64,000 nucleotides of DNA from Alkalimonas mucilaginosa (GCF_036327005.1 NZ_JAUGZK010000004.1:352660-416659); one strand, 5' to 3'. Shown: positions 1 through 9,630, numbered from the stretch's first letter. Notes: a model not told the origin generated them from the sequence alone. Program-made: numbers and translations.

Positions 1-1154
1 AGATAGCCAATTACCGGTGGCACGATGGACCAGCCGATTTGCTGGCACAGCGTCATAGTGGCATAGGCGGTGCCTAAACGGCGCTGATCGACGGTATAAG
101 CCACCGAAGGCCACATCGCCGCTGGTACCAGCGAAAAGACGCAGCCAAGCAGCAGCATCACCAGCAACAAGGTCAGTGGAATGCTACTGCCAAACACCAT
201 CACCGGTGCGCCGGCTGGCAGGTAGGTGACTGCCAGAAACAGTGGCAGCATCATCAGACAACCAACCGTCATAAAAAGACCACGCCGGCCGACTTTATCG
301 ATTAGCAAACCAAACAGCGGGGTGGCAATAATGGCGGATACCATCATCATGCTGTTCAGCATACCGGCAGCTTCCCGCGCCAGGCCATGCGCCTCCTGAA
401 AGTACATAATAGCAAAGGTACGGAACGGGAAAATGGTGGAATAAAACACCACGCAAAGCGCCACAATAAACCAGTAGCGCTGGCCAAAGAAAAATAACTC
501 TTTGAATTTCAGTTTGTCGGTCTGGCCGGTGGCGCCCAGATCAAAGCGCCCTTCGCAGCGTTTTTCCTGCAGCCAGTACAGCATGGCAGCCGTCACCGAA
601 ATACCGGCAAAGGCGGTGGCAAGCCACAGCGGGTCCTGCCAGTTGCTGTACAGCGGGCTGGCAAAGTTGGTCGACCAATCGGCCGAAGCCGATCCTAAGC
701 GTGACAGCGATAAATTGATGCCAAAGGCAAAGCTCAGCTCTTTGCCTTTAAACCATTTGGCCAGCACGGTGGTAGCGGCCACAATCAAAGGCTCGGAGCC
801 TAGCCCCAGCAGCAAACGACCACTGGCAATGATTTCATAGCGGGGGCTGATGGCCGTGATAATGGCGCCAAGCAGACAAATGCTGGCAAACAGCAACAAA
901 GCGCGCTTGGTGCCGTAACGGTCGATAATAATACCGCCAATCAACAGCGCTGCGATGGCGCCCAGATTGTAGATGGAAATCAGAAAGCCTGTTTGCTGAT
1001 TGCTAAAGCCCAGATCGCTTTGCAGTAAATCAATCACCGGACCAAGCGAGTCGTAGACATAGTAATTGCCAAACATCGCCAGGCTGACAAATAGCAGCAC
1101 CAGCCAGCGGTGCAATGGGGTAGGCCGGGGCAGGGCCTGATGGGTTGGGTTCAT
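1..1154 (-). CDS. MFS transporter (C-terminus beyond window)
   Basis: The frame opens at an ATG at 1154 on the minus strand and runs off the left edge, giving about 384 residues of a membrane protein. Hydrophobic segments alternate with short charged loops. The first intracellular loop has the major facilitator pattern (GGIIIDRYGTKR, near residues 57-68), and a related loop (GLLIDKVGRRG) follows the central loop, as expected for the two pseudo-symmetric halves. The central cytoplasmic loop (TGQTDKLKFKEL) separates them. It is an inner-membrane permease; the substrate cannot be told. It is transcribed away from the M13 peptidase gene, from which about 200 bp separates it. Confidence 0.85.
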   Translation of the reverse strand, partial: MNPTHQALPRPTPLHRWLVLLFVSLAMFGNYYVYDSLGPVIDLLQSDLGFSNQQTGFLISIYNLGAIAALLIGGIIIDRYGTKRALLLFASICLLGAIITAISPRYEIIASGRLLLGLGSEPLIVAATTVLAKWFKGKELSFAFGINLSLSRLGSASADWSTNFASPLYSNWQDPLWLATAFAGISVTAAMLYWLQEKRCEGRFDLGATGQTDKLKFKELFFFGQRYWFIVALCVVFYSTIFPFRTFAIMYFQEAHGLAREAAGMLNSMMMVSAIIATPLFGLLIDKVGRRGLFMTVGCLMMLPLFLAVTYLPAGAPVMVFGSSIPLTLLLVMLLLGCVFSLVPAAMWPSVAYTVDQRRLGTAYATMTLCQQIGWSIVPPVIGY

Positions 1155-1355
1155 AGTGGGTGGTTTCTCATGCTGGGTGCATCTGGGGATGCTTTGTTAT
1201 TTGGCTAATACTGTAACGGAGCCGAGCTTGTCAGGCAATGCCGGCAAAAGGGTAACAGGGTTGTCAGGTTTTGTTACAAAACATGTTTGCACTTGCAGCA
1301 AGGGCTTCGTACTATGCATAGCGATAACCACTTTCGACCACAGGATCTTACCACG

Positions 1356-3434
1356 ATGAAAAAGAAAATCAGTGTGCTGGCAGCCAGTGTGGCATTGGCA
1401 CTGGGTTTGGCTGCCTGCGATGGCCAGCAACGCGTACCGGCAAATGAATCAACCACAGCGACTGTTCCTGCTCAGGTGGCGTTAACCTCTGGGGTAGAGT
1501 TGGAAAATTTTGATAGCAGCGTGCGCTTACAGGATGACTTTTACTATGCCGTCAATGGCAAATGGATAGAAAATAACCCTATCCCGGCCGATCGCTCACG
1601 TATCGGCTCTTTTGATATTTTGCATCAGCAAGCACAGCAAGCAGTGTTGGACATTATCGAAGCCGTGGCAGCCCGCACCGATTTGGTTGAAGGTTCGAAT
1701 GAGCACAAGCTGGCCAGCTTCTACAACAGCTTTATGGATCAGGACAGGCTGAACCAACTTGGTATTCAGCCAATCCAGCCTTTACTGGAGCGCATTGCTG
1801 CTATGGAATCCACCGAACAGTTAGGTCAGGTGCAAGCGGAATTGCAACGTGATGGCGTAGCTGGTTTGTTTGGCTGGTACGTCAATAACGATGCCCGTGA
1901 GTCGACCCAGTACGGAGTGTATTTGTTTCAGGGCGGGTTAGGTTTGCCGGATCGCGATTACTACTTTAACGAGGATGACGACTCGCTGCGTTTAAAAGCA
2001 GCCTATCAGGAGTATGTCGCGGATATGCTGGCCCTGGCAGGCGTGGCGGATGCGGCTGAAGCCGCCGAGCAAATCCTGAAGCTTGAGCATGCGCTGGCCG
2101 AGCATCACTGGAGCCGGCTGGATAGCCGCAATGCCGACAAAACTTACAACAAGAAAACAGCAAAGGAACTGAGCGTTCTGCTTGGTAACTTTGACTGGGC
2201 TGCTTACGCCACTGTGTTTGGCGTACCTGTTGAGCAGGATGTGATCGTGGCACAGCCATCGTATTTCTCTGGCTTGTCGGACATCATTGCCAATACCGAC
2301 CTGGCGACCTGGCAGGCCTATCTGACCTACCGCACCATCCATAGCTTCGCTCCGCAGCTGAGCGAAACCGTGGCCGATCGGCGTTTTGCCTTTTACAGCC
2401 AGACACTGCAAGGGGTCGAAGAGCAGCAACCTCGCTGGCGGCGGGCGGTCGATACTACCAACAGCGTACTGGGTGAGCTGGTAGGGCAATTGTATGTCGA
2501 GCGGCACTTTAACGAAGCCGCCAAAGCGCGGATGGAAGAGTTGGTAGAAAACGTGCTGTTGGCGTTTGGCGAGTCGATCAAAGAACTGGAATGGATGTCG
2601 GAAGCTACTAAGGTCGCGGCGTTGGAAAAGCTCAGTACCTTTACGACTAAAATTGGTTACCCGGATAAGTGGGAAGATTATTCGGAGTTGGTCATTAAAG
2701 CCGATGATTTGGTTGGCAATAGCATTCGCGCCAGCCACCGTGGCTATGATCAAATGGTTGGGAAACTGGGTGGTCCTATCCAGCGCCACGAATGGTTTAT
2801 GACGCCACAAACCGTAAATGCCTACTACAACCCGGTGATGAACGAAATTGTCTTCCCGGCCGCTATTTTGCAACCCCCTTTCTTTGATATGAATGCCGAT
2901 GATGCGGTCAACTATGGTGGCATTGGCGCTGTCATTGGCCATGAAATTGGCCATGGTTTCGATGATCAGGGGGCCAAGTACGACGGTGATGGCAATCTGC
3001 GTGACTGGTGGACTGCCGAAGACCTGGAGCGTTTCCAACAGTTGGGTGCCCGCTTAAGTGCCCAGTACAGCCAGTTTGAGCCTTTCCCTGGTGTCTTTGT
3101 CGATGGCGATGTGGCCCTTGGCGAGAACATCGGCGATCTGGGGGGCATGACGGTGGCACTGCGTGCCTACAAACTGTCGTTGGGCGGTGAAGAAGCACCG
3201 GTGTTGGATGGCTTTACCGGCTTGCAGCGTTTCTTTATCGGTTGGGCGCAAATCTGGCGTGCCAACTTCCGCGAAGAAGCCCTGCGCCGTCAGTTAAGCA
3301 CCGGCCCACATTCACCGCCATACTACCGGGTGATTGGTGTACTGCCGAATATCCCGGAGTTTTACCAGGCCTTTGATGTACAGCCAACCGATACCATGTA
3401 TCTGCCTGAGGAAGAACGCGTCAAGATTTGGTAA
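1356..3434 (+). CDS. M13 family metallopeptidase, lipoprotein (PepO/neprilysin-like)
   Basis: This is a zinc endopeptidase of family M13, probably anchored in the cell envelope and cleaving peptides. The zinc motif HEIGH lies at residues 529-533 and the third ligand Glu in GENIGD at about residue 590; both are characteristic of M13. The ATG at 1356 is chosen over an in-frame ATG at 1287 because it begins a lysine-rich, hydrophobic lipoprotein signal ending in the lipobox LAAC. The product is 692 residues, the usual size for bacterial PepO-type enzymes, and ends with the family-typical aromatic and Trp residues (RVKIW). It appears monocistronic, with its own terminator downstream. Family assignment is firm; the substrate is unknown. 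Confidence 0.93.
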   Translation: MKKKISVLAASVALALGLAACDGQQRVPANESTTATVPAQVALTSGVELENFDSSVRLQDDFYYAVNGKWIENNPIPADRSRIGSFDILHQQAQQAVLDIIEAVAARTDLVEGSNEHKLASFYNSFMDQDRLNQLGIQPIQPLLERIAAMESTEQLGQVQAELQRDGVAGLFGWYVNNDARESTQYGVYLFQGGLGLPDRDYYFNEDDDSLRLKAAYQEYVADMLALAGVADAAEAAEQILKLEHALAEHHWSRLDSRNADKTYNKKTAKELSVLLGNFDWAAYATVFGVPVEQDVIVAQPSYFSGLSDIIANTDLATWQAYLTYRTIHSFAPQLSETVADRRFAFYSQTLQGVEEQQPRWRRAVDTTNSVLGELVGQLYVERHFNEAAKARMEELVENVLLAFGESIKELEWMSEATKVAALEKLSTFTTKIGYPDKWEDYSELVIKADDLVGNSIRASHRGYDQMVGKLGGPIQRHEWFMTPQTVNAYYNPVMNEIVFPAAILQPPFFDMNADDAVNYGGIGAVIGHEIGHGFDDQGAKYDGDGNLRDWWTAEDLERFQQLGARLSAQYSQFEPFPGVFVDGDVALGENIGDLGGMTVALRAYKLSLGGEEAPVLDGFTGLQRFFIGWAQIWRANFREEALRRQLSTGPHSPPYYRVIGVLPNIPEFYQAFDVQPTDTMYLPEEERVKIW

Positions 3435-3463
3435 TCATTTTCTGTTATACTTTCATCGGTTAA

Positions 3464-3492
3464 CGGGCAATCGCAATGCGGTTGCCTGTTTT
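3464..3492 (+). terminator. Intrinsic terminator after the M13 peptidase gene
   Basis: A hairpin with two 12-nt arms (3464-3475 and 3477-3488, including two G-T pairs) is followed directly by TTTT at 3489-3492. It sits 30 bp after the peptidase stop codon and separates that gene from acnB. Confidence 0.65.
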
Positions 3493-3586
3493 CGTGCCAA
3501 CACGCCCTGCAAGCATGCTACAACTGGTCTAACCATTTTATTCAGCCAGTTTATACCGGCTATAACCGGATACGACTGCAGGCGAA

Positions 3587-3615
3587 TGTTAATCCGGCAG
3601 CTAATTTCTTATAAT
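3587..3615 (+). promoter_or_regulatory. Likely sigma70 promoter of acnB
   Basis: A perfect TATAAT lies at 3610-3615, with TGTTAA at 3587-3592 as a weak -35 hexamer and a spacer of 17. This would start transcription near 3622 and give an untranslated leader of about 85 nt before the GTG of acnB. Confidence 0.5.
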
Positions 3616-3706
3616 CACGCAGGTACAATTCCAGAGTCGACGCCAGCAGGCAGCGCAGTTCCGGCCTGAACCATGCAGCGTCACCAACGACCAAGAGGAC
3701 ATTACA

Positions 3707-6304
3707 GTGCTACAAGAATATCGTGATCACGTCGCCGAGCGCGCGGCAGAAGGCATCCCGGCCAAGCCGCTGAATGCTGAACAAGTGGCAGCCTTAGTCG
3801 AGCTGCTGAAAAATCCACCTCAGGGTGAAGAAGCCTTTCTGGTCGAGCTGCTGGAAAACCGTATTCCACCTGGCGTGGACGAAGCTGCCTATGTCAAAGC
3901 CGGCTTTTTAGCTGCGGTCGCTAAGGGCGAGACCAAATCCCCTTTAGTCACCCCAGAGCGCGCCACTGAGTTGCTGGGCACCATGATGGGTGGTTACAAC
4001 ATTGAGCCCCTTATCAGCCTGCTGGACCATGCTACGTTGGCACCGCTGGCTGCCAAAGCGCTGTCGCACACGCTGCTGATTTTTGATGCTTTCCACGATG
4101 TCACCGACAAAGCTGAAGCGGGCAATGCCTTTGCTAAGCAAGTCCTGGCCTCCTGGGCCGAAGCGGAATGGTTTAAAGCCAAACCTGCGCTGGCAGAAAA
4201 AATTACCCTGACAGTGTTTAAAGTCACCGGTGAAACCAATACCGACGACCTGTCACCGGCACCGGATGCCTGGTCACGGCCGGATATCCCGCTACACGCG
4301 CTGGCAATGTTGAAAAACAGCCGTGAAGGCATTGAGCCGGAAGAGCAGGGCGTGCGTGGCCCGATCAAGCAACTGGAAGCCCTGAAAGAAAAAGGTTTCC
4401 CACTGGCCTATGTTGGTGATGTGGTCGGTACCGGCTCGTCGCGTAAATCCGCCACCAACTCGGTGCTGTGGTTTATGGGCGACGATATTCCCTACGTGCC
4501 AAACAAGCGCGGTGGTGGCTTCGTACTGGGCGGCAAGATTGCCCCGATTTTCTTCAACACCATGGAAGACTCTGGCGCGCTGCCGATTGAAGTGGATGTA
4601 TCCAACCTGAATATGGGCGATGTGATTGATATCTACCCTTACCAGGGCAAAGTGTGCCGTCATGGCAGCGACGAGGTGGTGGCTGAATTTAGCCTGGCGA
4701 CCGAAGTGTTGCTGGATGAAGTACAAGCGGGTGGTCGTATCCCATTGATCATCGGCCGTGGCCTGACCGACCGTGCCCGTGAGTTCCTGAAGCTGGAACC
4801 ATCCACGGTGTTCCGTCGCCCAAGCGCGCAAGACGACAGCGGTAAAGGCTTCACCCTGGCGCAGAAAATGGTCGGTAAAGCCTGTGGCGTAGCGGGTGTT
4901 CGCCCTGGTACTTACTGTGAGCCTAAGATGACTACGGTCGGCTCCCAGGATACCACTGGCCCTATGACCCGTGACGAGCTAAAAGATCTGGCCTGTCTGG
5001 GTTTCTCGGCTGATTTGGTAATGCAGTCATTCTGCCATACCGCAGCCTATCCAAAGCCGGTGGATGTGGATACGCACCACACCCTGCCTGATTTCATTAT
5101 GAACCGTGGCGGTGTGTCGCTGCGTCCGGCCGATGGCATTATCCACTCCTGGTTAAACCGCATGCTGATGCCAGATACCGTGGGTACCGGTGGTGATTCA
5201 CACACCCGCTTCCCGATCGGTATTTCTTTCCCGGCAGGTTCTGGTCTGGTCGCTTTTGCGGCAGCAACCGGCGTGATGCCACTGGATATGCCAGAGTCGG
5301 TGCTGGTGCGTTTTAAAGGCGAGATGCAGCCGGGTATTACCCTGCGTGACCTGGTGCATGCGATCCCGTACTACGCCATTCAACAAGGTTTGCTGACGGT
5401 GGAGAAAAAAGGCAAGAAGAACATCTTCTCTGGCCGTATTCTGGAAATCGAAGGCTTGCCAAACCTGACCGTTGAGCAGGCGTTTGAGCTGTCCGATGCC
5501 TCTGCAGAGCGCTCTGCCGCCGGTTGTACCATCAAGCTGTCGGAAGCTTCCATTGCCGAGTACCTGGAATCCAACATCGTGATGCTGAAGTGGATGATTG
5601 CCGAAGGCTATGGCGATCGCCGCACCATCGAACGTCGTATTCAGGCGATGCAAGAATGGCTGGCCAAGCCAGAGCTGATGGAAGCCGATGCCGATGCCGA
5701 GTACAGCGAAGTGATTGAAATCGACCTGAGCGCAATCAAAGAGCCGATTCTTTGTGCACCGAACGATCCGGACGATGCCCGTCTGTTGTCGGAAGTGGCT
5801 GGCGATAAGATTGATGAAGTCTTTATCGGCTCTTGCATGACCAACATCGGTCACTTCCGCGCTGCCGGTAAGCTGTTGGACAAACACAAAGGCCAGCTGC
5901 CAACCCGTTTGTGGATTGCTCCGCCAACCAAGATGGACCAGGCTCAGCTGACCGACGAAGGCTATTACAGCATCTACGGCAAAGTCGGTGCCCGCACCGA
6001 AATGCCAGGGTGCTCGCTGTGTATGGGTAACCAGGCACGGGTGGCAGAGAACTCCACCGTGGTCTCTACTTCTACCCGGAACTTCCCGAACCGCTTGGGT
6101 CAGGGCGCAAACGTCTACCTGGCGTCTGCCGAACTGGCTGCGGTCAGCTCCATCATTGGTCGTTTGCCAACCGTTGCCGAGTATCTGGACTACGCCAAGC
6201 AGATCGATGCGACAGCGGCCGATACCTACCGCTACCTGAATTTCCACAAAATGCCGCAGTACACCAAAAAAGCGGACAATGTGATTATTCAGCAAGCGGT
6301 GTAA
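3707..6304 (+). CDS. acnB: Bifunctional aconitate hydratase 2/2-methylisocitrate dehydratase
   Basis: AcnB interconverts citrate and isocitrate in the TCA cycle and can dehydrate 2-methylisocitrate; the enzyme is cytosolic and carries a 4Fe-4S cluster. The protein has 865 residues, the same as E. coli AcnB, and is colinear with it throughout. The cluster ligands Cys710 (GSCMTN), Cys769 and Cys772 (PGCSLCMGN) fall at the E. coli positions. The N-terminal HEAT-like domain unique to AcnB (MLQEYRDHVAERAAEG) is present. Translation starts with GTG at 3707, preceded by AAGAGGA; this matches the family N-terminus exactly. It is a single-gene unit bounded by a promoter and a strong terminator. Confidence 0.98.
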   Translation: MLQEYRDHVAERAAEGIPAKPLNAEQVAALVELLKNPPQGEEAFLVELLENRIPPGVDEAAYVKAGFLAAVAKGETKSPLVTPERATELLGTMMGGYNIEPLISLLDHATLAPLAAKALSHTLLIFDAFHDVTDKAEAGNAFAKQVLASWAEAEWFKAKPALAEKITLTVFKVTGETNTDDLSPAPDAWSRPDIPLHALAMLKNSREGIEPEEQGVRGPIKQLEALKEKGFPLAYVGDVVGTGSSRKSATNSVLWFMGDDIPYVPNKRGGGFVLGGKIAPIFFNTMEDSGALPIEVDVSNLNMGDVIDIYPYQGKVCRHGSDEVVAEFSLATEVLLDEVQAGGRIPLIIGRGLTDRAREFLKLEPSTVFRRPSAQDDSGKGFTLAQKMVGKACGVAGVRPGTYCEPKMTTVGSQDTTGPMTRDELKDLACLGFSADLVMQSFCHTAAYPKPVDVDTHHTLPDFIMNRGGVSLRPADGIIHSWLNRMLMPDTVGTGGDSHTRFPIGISFPAGSGLVAFAAATGVMPLDMPESVLVRFKGEMQPGITLRDLVHAIPYYAIQQGLLTVEKKGKKNIFSGRILEIEGLPNLTVEQAFELSDASAERSAAGCTIKLSEASIAEYLESNIVMLKWMIAEGYGDRRTIERRIQAMQEWLAKPELMEADADAEYSEVIEIDLSAIKEPILCAPNDPDDARLLSEVAGDKIDEVFIGSCMTNIGHFRAAGKLLDKHKGQLPTRLWIAPPTKMDQAQLTDEGYYSIYGKVGARTEMPGCSLCMGNQARVAENSTVVSTSTRNFPNRLGQGANVYLASAELAAVSSIIGRLPTVAEYLDYAKQIDATAADTYRYLNFHKMPQYTKKADNVIIQQAV

Positions 6305-6321
6305 TTAGCACCTGCACAACT

Positions 6322-6351
6322 AAAAAGACCTGCTGCGGCAGGTCTTTTTTT
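6322..6351 (+). terminator. Intrinsic terminator of acnB
   Basis: The stem AAGACCTGC/GCAGGTCTT with a TGCG loop is flanked by an A run on the left and seven T on the right. It is a classical, potentially bidirectional rho-independent terminator 18 bp after the acnB stop. Confidence 0.92.
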
Positions 6352-6393
6352 GACTTAAAATCGAACCAGCTAGTTACCATAGGCAACACAATA

Positions 6394-6816
6394 ATGCACT
6401 ACATTCAACGAGAACTTCGGTTATCCCCGTATCGGCGAGGCTTTCATTTGATCACGCAGGATGTTATCCGTGCGCTACCGGAATTGGCGATGGTGCAGCA
6501 GGGGCTGCTGCATGTGTTTATTAAACACAGCTCGGCATCTCTGACCATCAATGAGAATGCCGATCCGACCGTGCGCGGTGATTTTGAACGTTTTTTCAAC
6601 CGGGCGGTGCCGGAAAATGAGCCTTACTACCAACATACCGATGAAGGCCCGGATGATATGCCGGCCCACCTGAAAGCCAGCTTGCTAGGCAGCAGTGTGA
6701 CGGTGCCGGTCACGGCAGGGCGGCTGAACTTAGGCACCTGGCAGGGTATTTATCTGGGCGAGCACCGCGATCACGCCAGCGGCAGAACCCTGGTGCTGAC
6801 GCTGCATGGCAGTTAA
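6394..6816 (+). CDS. YjbQ/UPF0047 family protein
   Basis: This 140-residue protein covers the whole UPF0047 fold, a small beta-rich trimer. The family signatures are visible: HVFIKHSSASLTINENADP in the middle, then TWQGIYLGEHRDH near the C-terminus. Its histidines and acidic residues are the conserved ones. E. coli YjbQ has thiamine phosphate synthase activity in vitro, but the physiological role of the family is unsettled, so no function is claimed here. The gene follows acnB after its terminator and converges on the helicase gene with only 8 bp between the stop codons. Confidence 0.9.
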   Translation: MHYIQRELRLSPYRRGFHLITQDVIRALPELAMVQQGLLHVFIKHSSASLTINENADPTVRGDFERFFNRAVPENEPYYQHTDEGPDDMPAHLKASLLGSSVTVPVTAGRLNLGTWQGIYLGEHRDHASGRTLVLTLHGS

Positions 6817-6824
6817 GCCCGCTA

Positions 6825-9257
6825 TCAGGCCAGCAAAGCCAGTTTAATCTCCCCGTACGAGTACTGCTCGCCAAGTGCTTCTTTCAGGACCTTCAGGCTA
6901 TCTGCACCCAACCGTTTGGCTTCCTGACGAATGGTGGCTAGCTTGTCTGCTGAGACCAGCGCGGTCAGTTCCAGCTCCCCCTGTGCGACGTAATGCGCCA
7001 GATGATTTTCGATGGTGCTACGGACCAGGCCGCGACGCTCGGCAATTTGCTCCAGGCTGAGCCCCTGCTTGAACAGGGTAAAGCTCTCCAGCCGGCTATC
7101 AACTTTGTTGCTGCGCGCCGTGGCTTTGGTGGGGCTGGCTGTCGCCAGGTTGGGCTTCAGATCCTGCTGTTGGCAATAATCGGCCACCAGCTGCAGCAGT
7201 GCATCGCCGTATTTTTCGACGGTAGCCGGGCCTACTTTGGGCAGGGCCAGCAAGGCGGGCTTGTTGCCAGGCAGGGCATTGGCAATATGCAGCAGCACCT
7301 GTTGATGCAGGATTCGAAAGTGCGGGACCTGCTCGCTGCTGGCCTTGTCAGCGCGCCAACGCTTGAGCGCTTCAAACAGCTCTGGGTGTTGTAGATCATC
7401 CAGCGCAATTTTTGCGGCGGCTTTTTTGGCGGCGCTTTGTTTGCTGGTATCGATTTGTGCCCGCGCCACCGCTTCCAGGTAGTGGCTGCTGCTAAATCCC
7501 TGCTGCATGCAGTGAAGTGCAGCCTGTTTAATGGCGAGCTGCTGGCGCAGCTGCTCGATGGTTTTGCTCAGTTGTTTGCGAATGGCTTGGTTGTCTGTGT
7601 CAAAAGCAAATGCATCCAGCCAGGCTTGCAAGGCCGTCAGCTTATCACTGAAATAATTGCCGGCCTTGTTCAGTCGCTCCAGCAATGGTGCTTGCTGCTG
7701 TGGCTCCTGCTGCGGATGGAATAACGACTTGAGTTGACGTTCGAAGTTGCTGGCCACCGCCAGCACCTCAGTATCCAGGCTCTGGCGGATATCCGCCAAC
7801 TGGTCGGCGCTGCTGCAGCGGATCAGAGACTGCTGCTGGTGCAGCAGAGTACTAAGGCTGCTCAGTTGGCGGTTCAAAGGGTTGAAGTCGAACGCATCCA
7901 GCAAAAGTGCTTGCTGGTAGTCAATTTTGGCCTGTTGCACCTGAGCTTGGTCTGGTAGTGTTTGCTCACGGCTAAACTGGCTGACGGCCTGGTCGGTCAG
8001 CACCGAGCGTGCCGAGAGCGGCGTCTTTAATACCAGGCCATCAAAGCGTTTGCAGCGACTGAGGGCGACATAGATTTGGCCATGGGAGAAGGCCGCTTCG
8101 CCGTCGATGATGGCTCGCTCGAACGTCAGGCCCTGACTCTTGTGAATGGTGACCGCCCAGGCCAGTCGCAGTGGGATCTGCTGAAAGCTGCCAATCACCT
8201 GCTCCTGGATAGCGCCTGATGCCTTGTCCAAACCGTACTTGATGTTTTCCCAGCTGACGGGCGACAGCTGGATATCCTGTGCTTCGCCGGGGCAGCGCAC
8301 CCGTACCGACTCTTTATCCAGTTGGGTGATGACACCGGTTTTGCCATTGTAATAGCGCTGCTCGGCGTTATCATTTCGCATAAACATCACCTGAGCCCCT
8401 ACTTTTAGCAGCAGTGTTTCGGCTACCGGGTAGTTTTGCGACGGATAATCGCCTTCAATCACGGCGGTAAACTCCAGCCCTGGGTCTGGCAGCCTGGCCA
8501 ATTGCTGCTCGTTGATGGCATCGGCACTGTGATTGTGGGTGGTCAGGGTGATGTAATCTTCCCCTGGCACGGCTTGAAAGTTGGGTTGATAACGGCTGTT
8601 CAGCAGGGCAAGAGCGGCGTCATCCAGCTGGTTGTCGCGCACTTTGTTCAGCAGCTCAATAAAGCGCGGATCGGACTGGCGGTAGACCTGCTGCAATTCA
8701 ATGGTTAGCCAGGGCGTTTGTTGTAGCGCCTTGCTTGAGAAAAAGTAGCCGTTGTCGTAGCTGCTTTTGAGCAGCTCCCAATCCTGCGCTTTGACCACCG
8801 GCGCCAGCTGGTGCAGATCGCCAATCATCAGCAATTGCACCCCGCCAAAGGGCTGGTTGTTGCGCCGGTAACGCCTGAGCACGGCATCGACCGCATCCAG
8901 GGTGTCGGCCCGGACCATACTGATTTCATCAATGACCAACAGATTCAGGCTACGAAGCAGGTTGATTTTTTCCTGACTAAAGCGCTGTTGTTGTGGCAGG
9001 GTGCTACCCGGCAGCCAGGGCCCAAAAGGCAATTGAAAAAAAGAATGCAGGGTAACACCACCGGCATTTACCGCGGCCACGCCGGTAGGCGCTGTTACCA
9101 CCATGCGTTTGGGCGACTGCTGCTTCAGCTTACGCAGAAAGCTGGTTTTGCCGGTACCTGCTTTACCGGTTAGAAACAGGTTGCGGCCGGTATGCTCTAG
9201 CAGCTCTCTGGCCAGCTGCAGCGGCTCGTTGACGGTTGAAGCTGGGGTCTGTGCCAT
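6825..9257 (-). CDS. PIF1-like SF1 helicase with HRDC and C-terminal HTH domains
   Basis: This 810-residue protein is a predicted ATP-dependent DNA helicase. Walker A (GKAGTGKTS) is at residues 31-39, Walker B (LLVIDE) at about 106-111, a GDLHQLAP motif at about 147-154, and the late SF1 motifs TIHKSQGLTFERA and YVALSRCKRF follow. This order is that of PIF1/RRM3-like helicases. The C-terminal third holds an HRDC-like segment (LPKVGPATVEKYGDALLQLV), a lysine/serine-rich linker, and a helix-turn-helix module (SLEQIAERRGLVRSTIENHL) like the HTH_40 domain at the ends of some RecQ helicases. The start at 9257 is used because conserved sequence begins there; an upstream ATG at 9326 adds 23 non-conserved residues. 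Confidence 0.9.
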   Translation of the reverse strand: MAQTPASTVNEPLQLARELLEHTGRNLFLTGKAGTGKTSFLRKLKQQSPKRMVVTAPTGVAAVNAGGVTLHSFFQLPFGPWLPGSTLPQQQRFSQEKINLLRSLNLLVIDEISMVRADTLDAVDAVLRRYRRNNQPFGGVQLLMIGDLHQLAPVVKAQDWELLKSSYDNGYFFSSKALQQTPWLTIELQQVYRQSDPRFIELLNKVRDNQLDDAALALLNSRYQPNFQAVPGEDYITLTTHNHSADAINEQQLARLPDPGLEFTAVIEGDYPSQNYPVAETLLLKVGAQVMFMRNDNAEQRYYNGKTGVITQLDKESVRVRCPGEAQDIQLSPVSWENIKYGLDKASGAIQEQVIGSFQQIPLRLAWAVTIHKSQGLTFERAIIDGEAAFSHGQIYVALSRCKRFDGLVLKTPLSARSVLTDQAVSQFSREQTLPDQAQVQQAKIDYQQALLLDAFDFNPLNRQLSSLSTLLHQQQSLIRCSSADQLADIRQSLDTEVLAVASNFERQLKSLFHPQQEPQQQAPLLERLNKAGNYFSDKLTALQAWLDAFAFDTDNQAIRKQLSKTIEQLRQQLAIKQAALHCMQQGFSSSHYLEAVARAQIDTSKQSAAKKAAAKIALDDLQHPELFEALKRWRADKASSEQVPHFRILHQQVLLHIANALPGNKPALLALPKVGPATVEKYGDALLQLVADYCQQQDLKPNLATASPTKATARSNKVDSRLESFTLFKQGLSLEQIAERRGLVRSTIENHLAHYVAQGELELTALVSADKLATIRQEAKRLGADSLKVLKEALGEQYSYGEIKLALLA

Positions 9258-9425
9258 GCGTTGTCGTCCTTGCTGTTCGAGTGGTATCCCAACCAAAAAG
9301 TTAGACTTAATGCTGCAAAAGTGCAAATTTAATGTTCTTTATTGGTGGTGTATTAGGCTGGTATAAGTTGTATCGGTGTATATTGGGGGAAAATGCTATT
9401 GTAAGGGGTGCAATGCCACCTGCTA
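9258..9425. other. AT-rich intergenic stretch next to the toxin-like cassette
   Basis: About 170 bp of sequence clearly richer in A+T than the flanking core genes. It separates the helicase start from the end of the toxin-like cassette. I see no hairpin terminator, repeat or ORF in it. It presumably contains the minus-strand helicase promoter. Confidence 0.5.
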
Positions 9426-9593
9426 TTATTGCTTGGCAGTACTGTGTTTTTCAATCAAAGCATTTTGAGCGACGATAGCTTGATCAATCACATGACTATA
9501 AATACGCTTTTTTTCACGCGAACTTGCAGTGCGGACAAACTCCGATAATTTTGAGTTTCCGTCGCTTTTTGTCTTGAATAGCCGTGTCAACAT
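9426..9593 (-). CDS. Small protein beside the zeta-toxin-like gene, possible antitoxin or accessory
   Basis: This is a 55-residue, lysine/serine-rich protein predicted to be largely helical (KLSEFVRTASSREKKRIY, then a helix ending in STAKQ). The ATG at 9593 is chosen because GGAG lies 4 nt upstream; an in-frame TTG seven codons earlier has no comparable site. It lies 37 bp downstream of the zeta-toxin-like reading frame on the same strand, and shares its AT-rich composition. I recall small basic proteins of this kind beside zeta-like kinases, but I cannot name a family. Antitoxin function is an inference from position only, and antitoxins of zeta toxins more often lie upstream. Confidence 0.5.
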   Translation of the reverse strand: MLTRLFKTKSDGNSKLSEFVRTASSREKKRIYSHVIDQAIVAQNALIEKHSTAKQ

Positions 9594-9630
9594 GGACGCT
9601 CCAAAAATACTCAACCTATCTGCAGGATGA

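Noticed and set aside
1992..3038. Long open frame on the minus strand opposite the M13 peptidase gene (348 codons)
   Set aside because: It lies fully inside a confidently assigned gene and its protein is low-quality (His- and Arg-rich with no motif). The same applies to 5198-6295 opposite acnB and 55291-56262 opposite valS.
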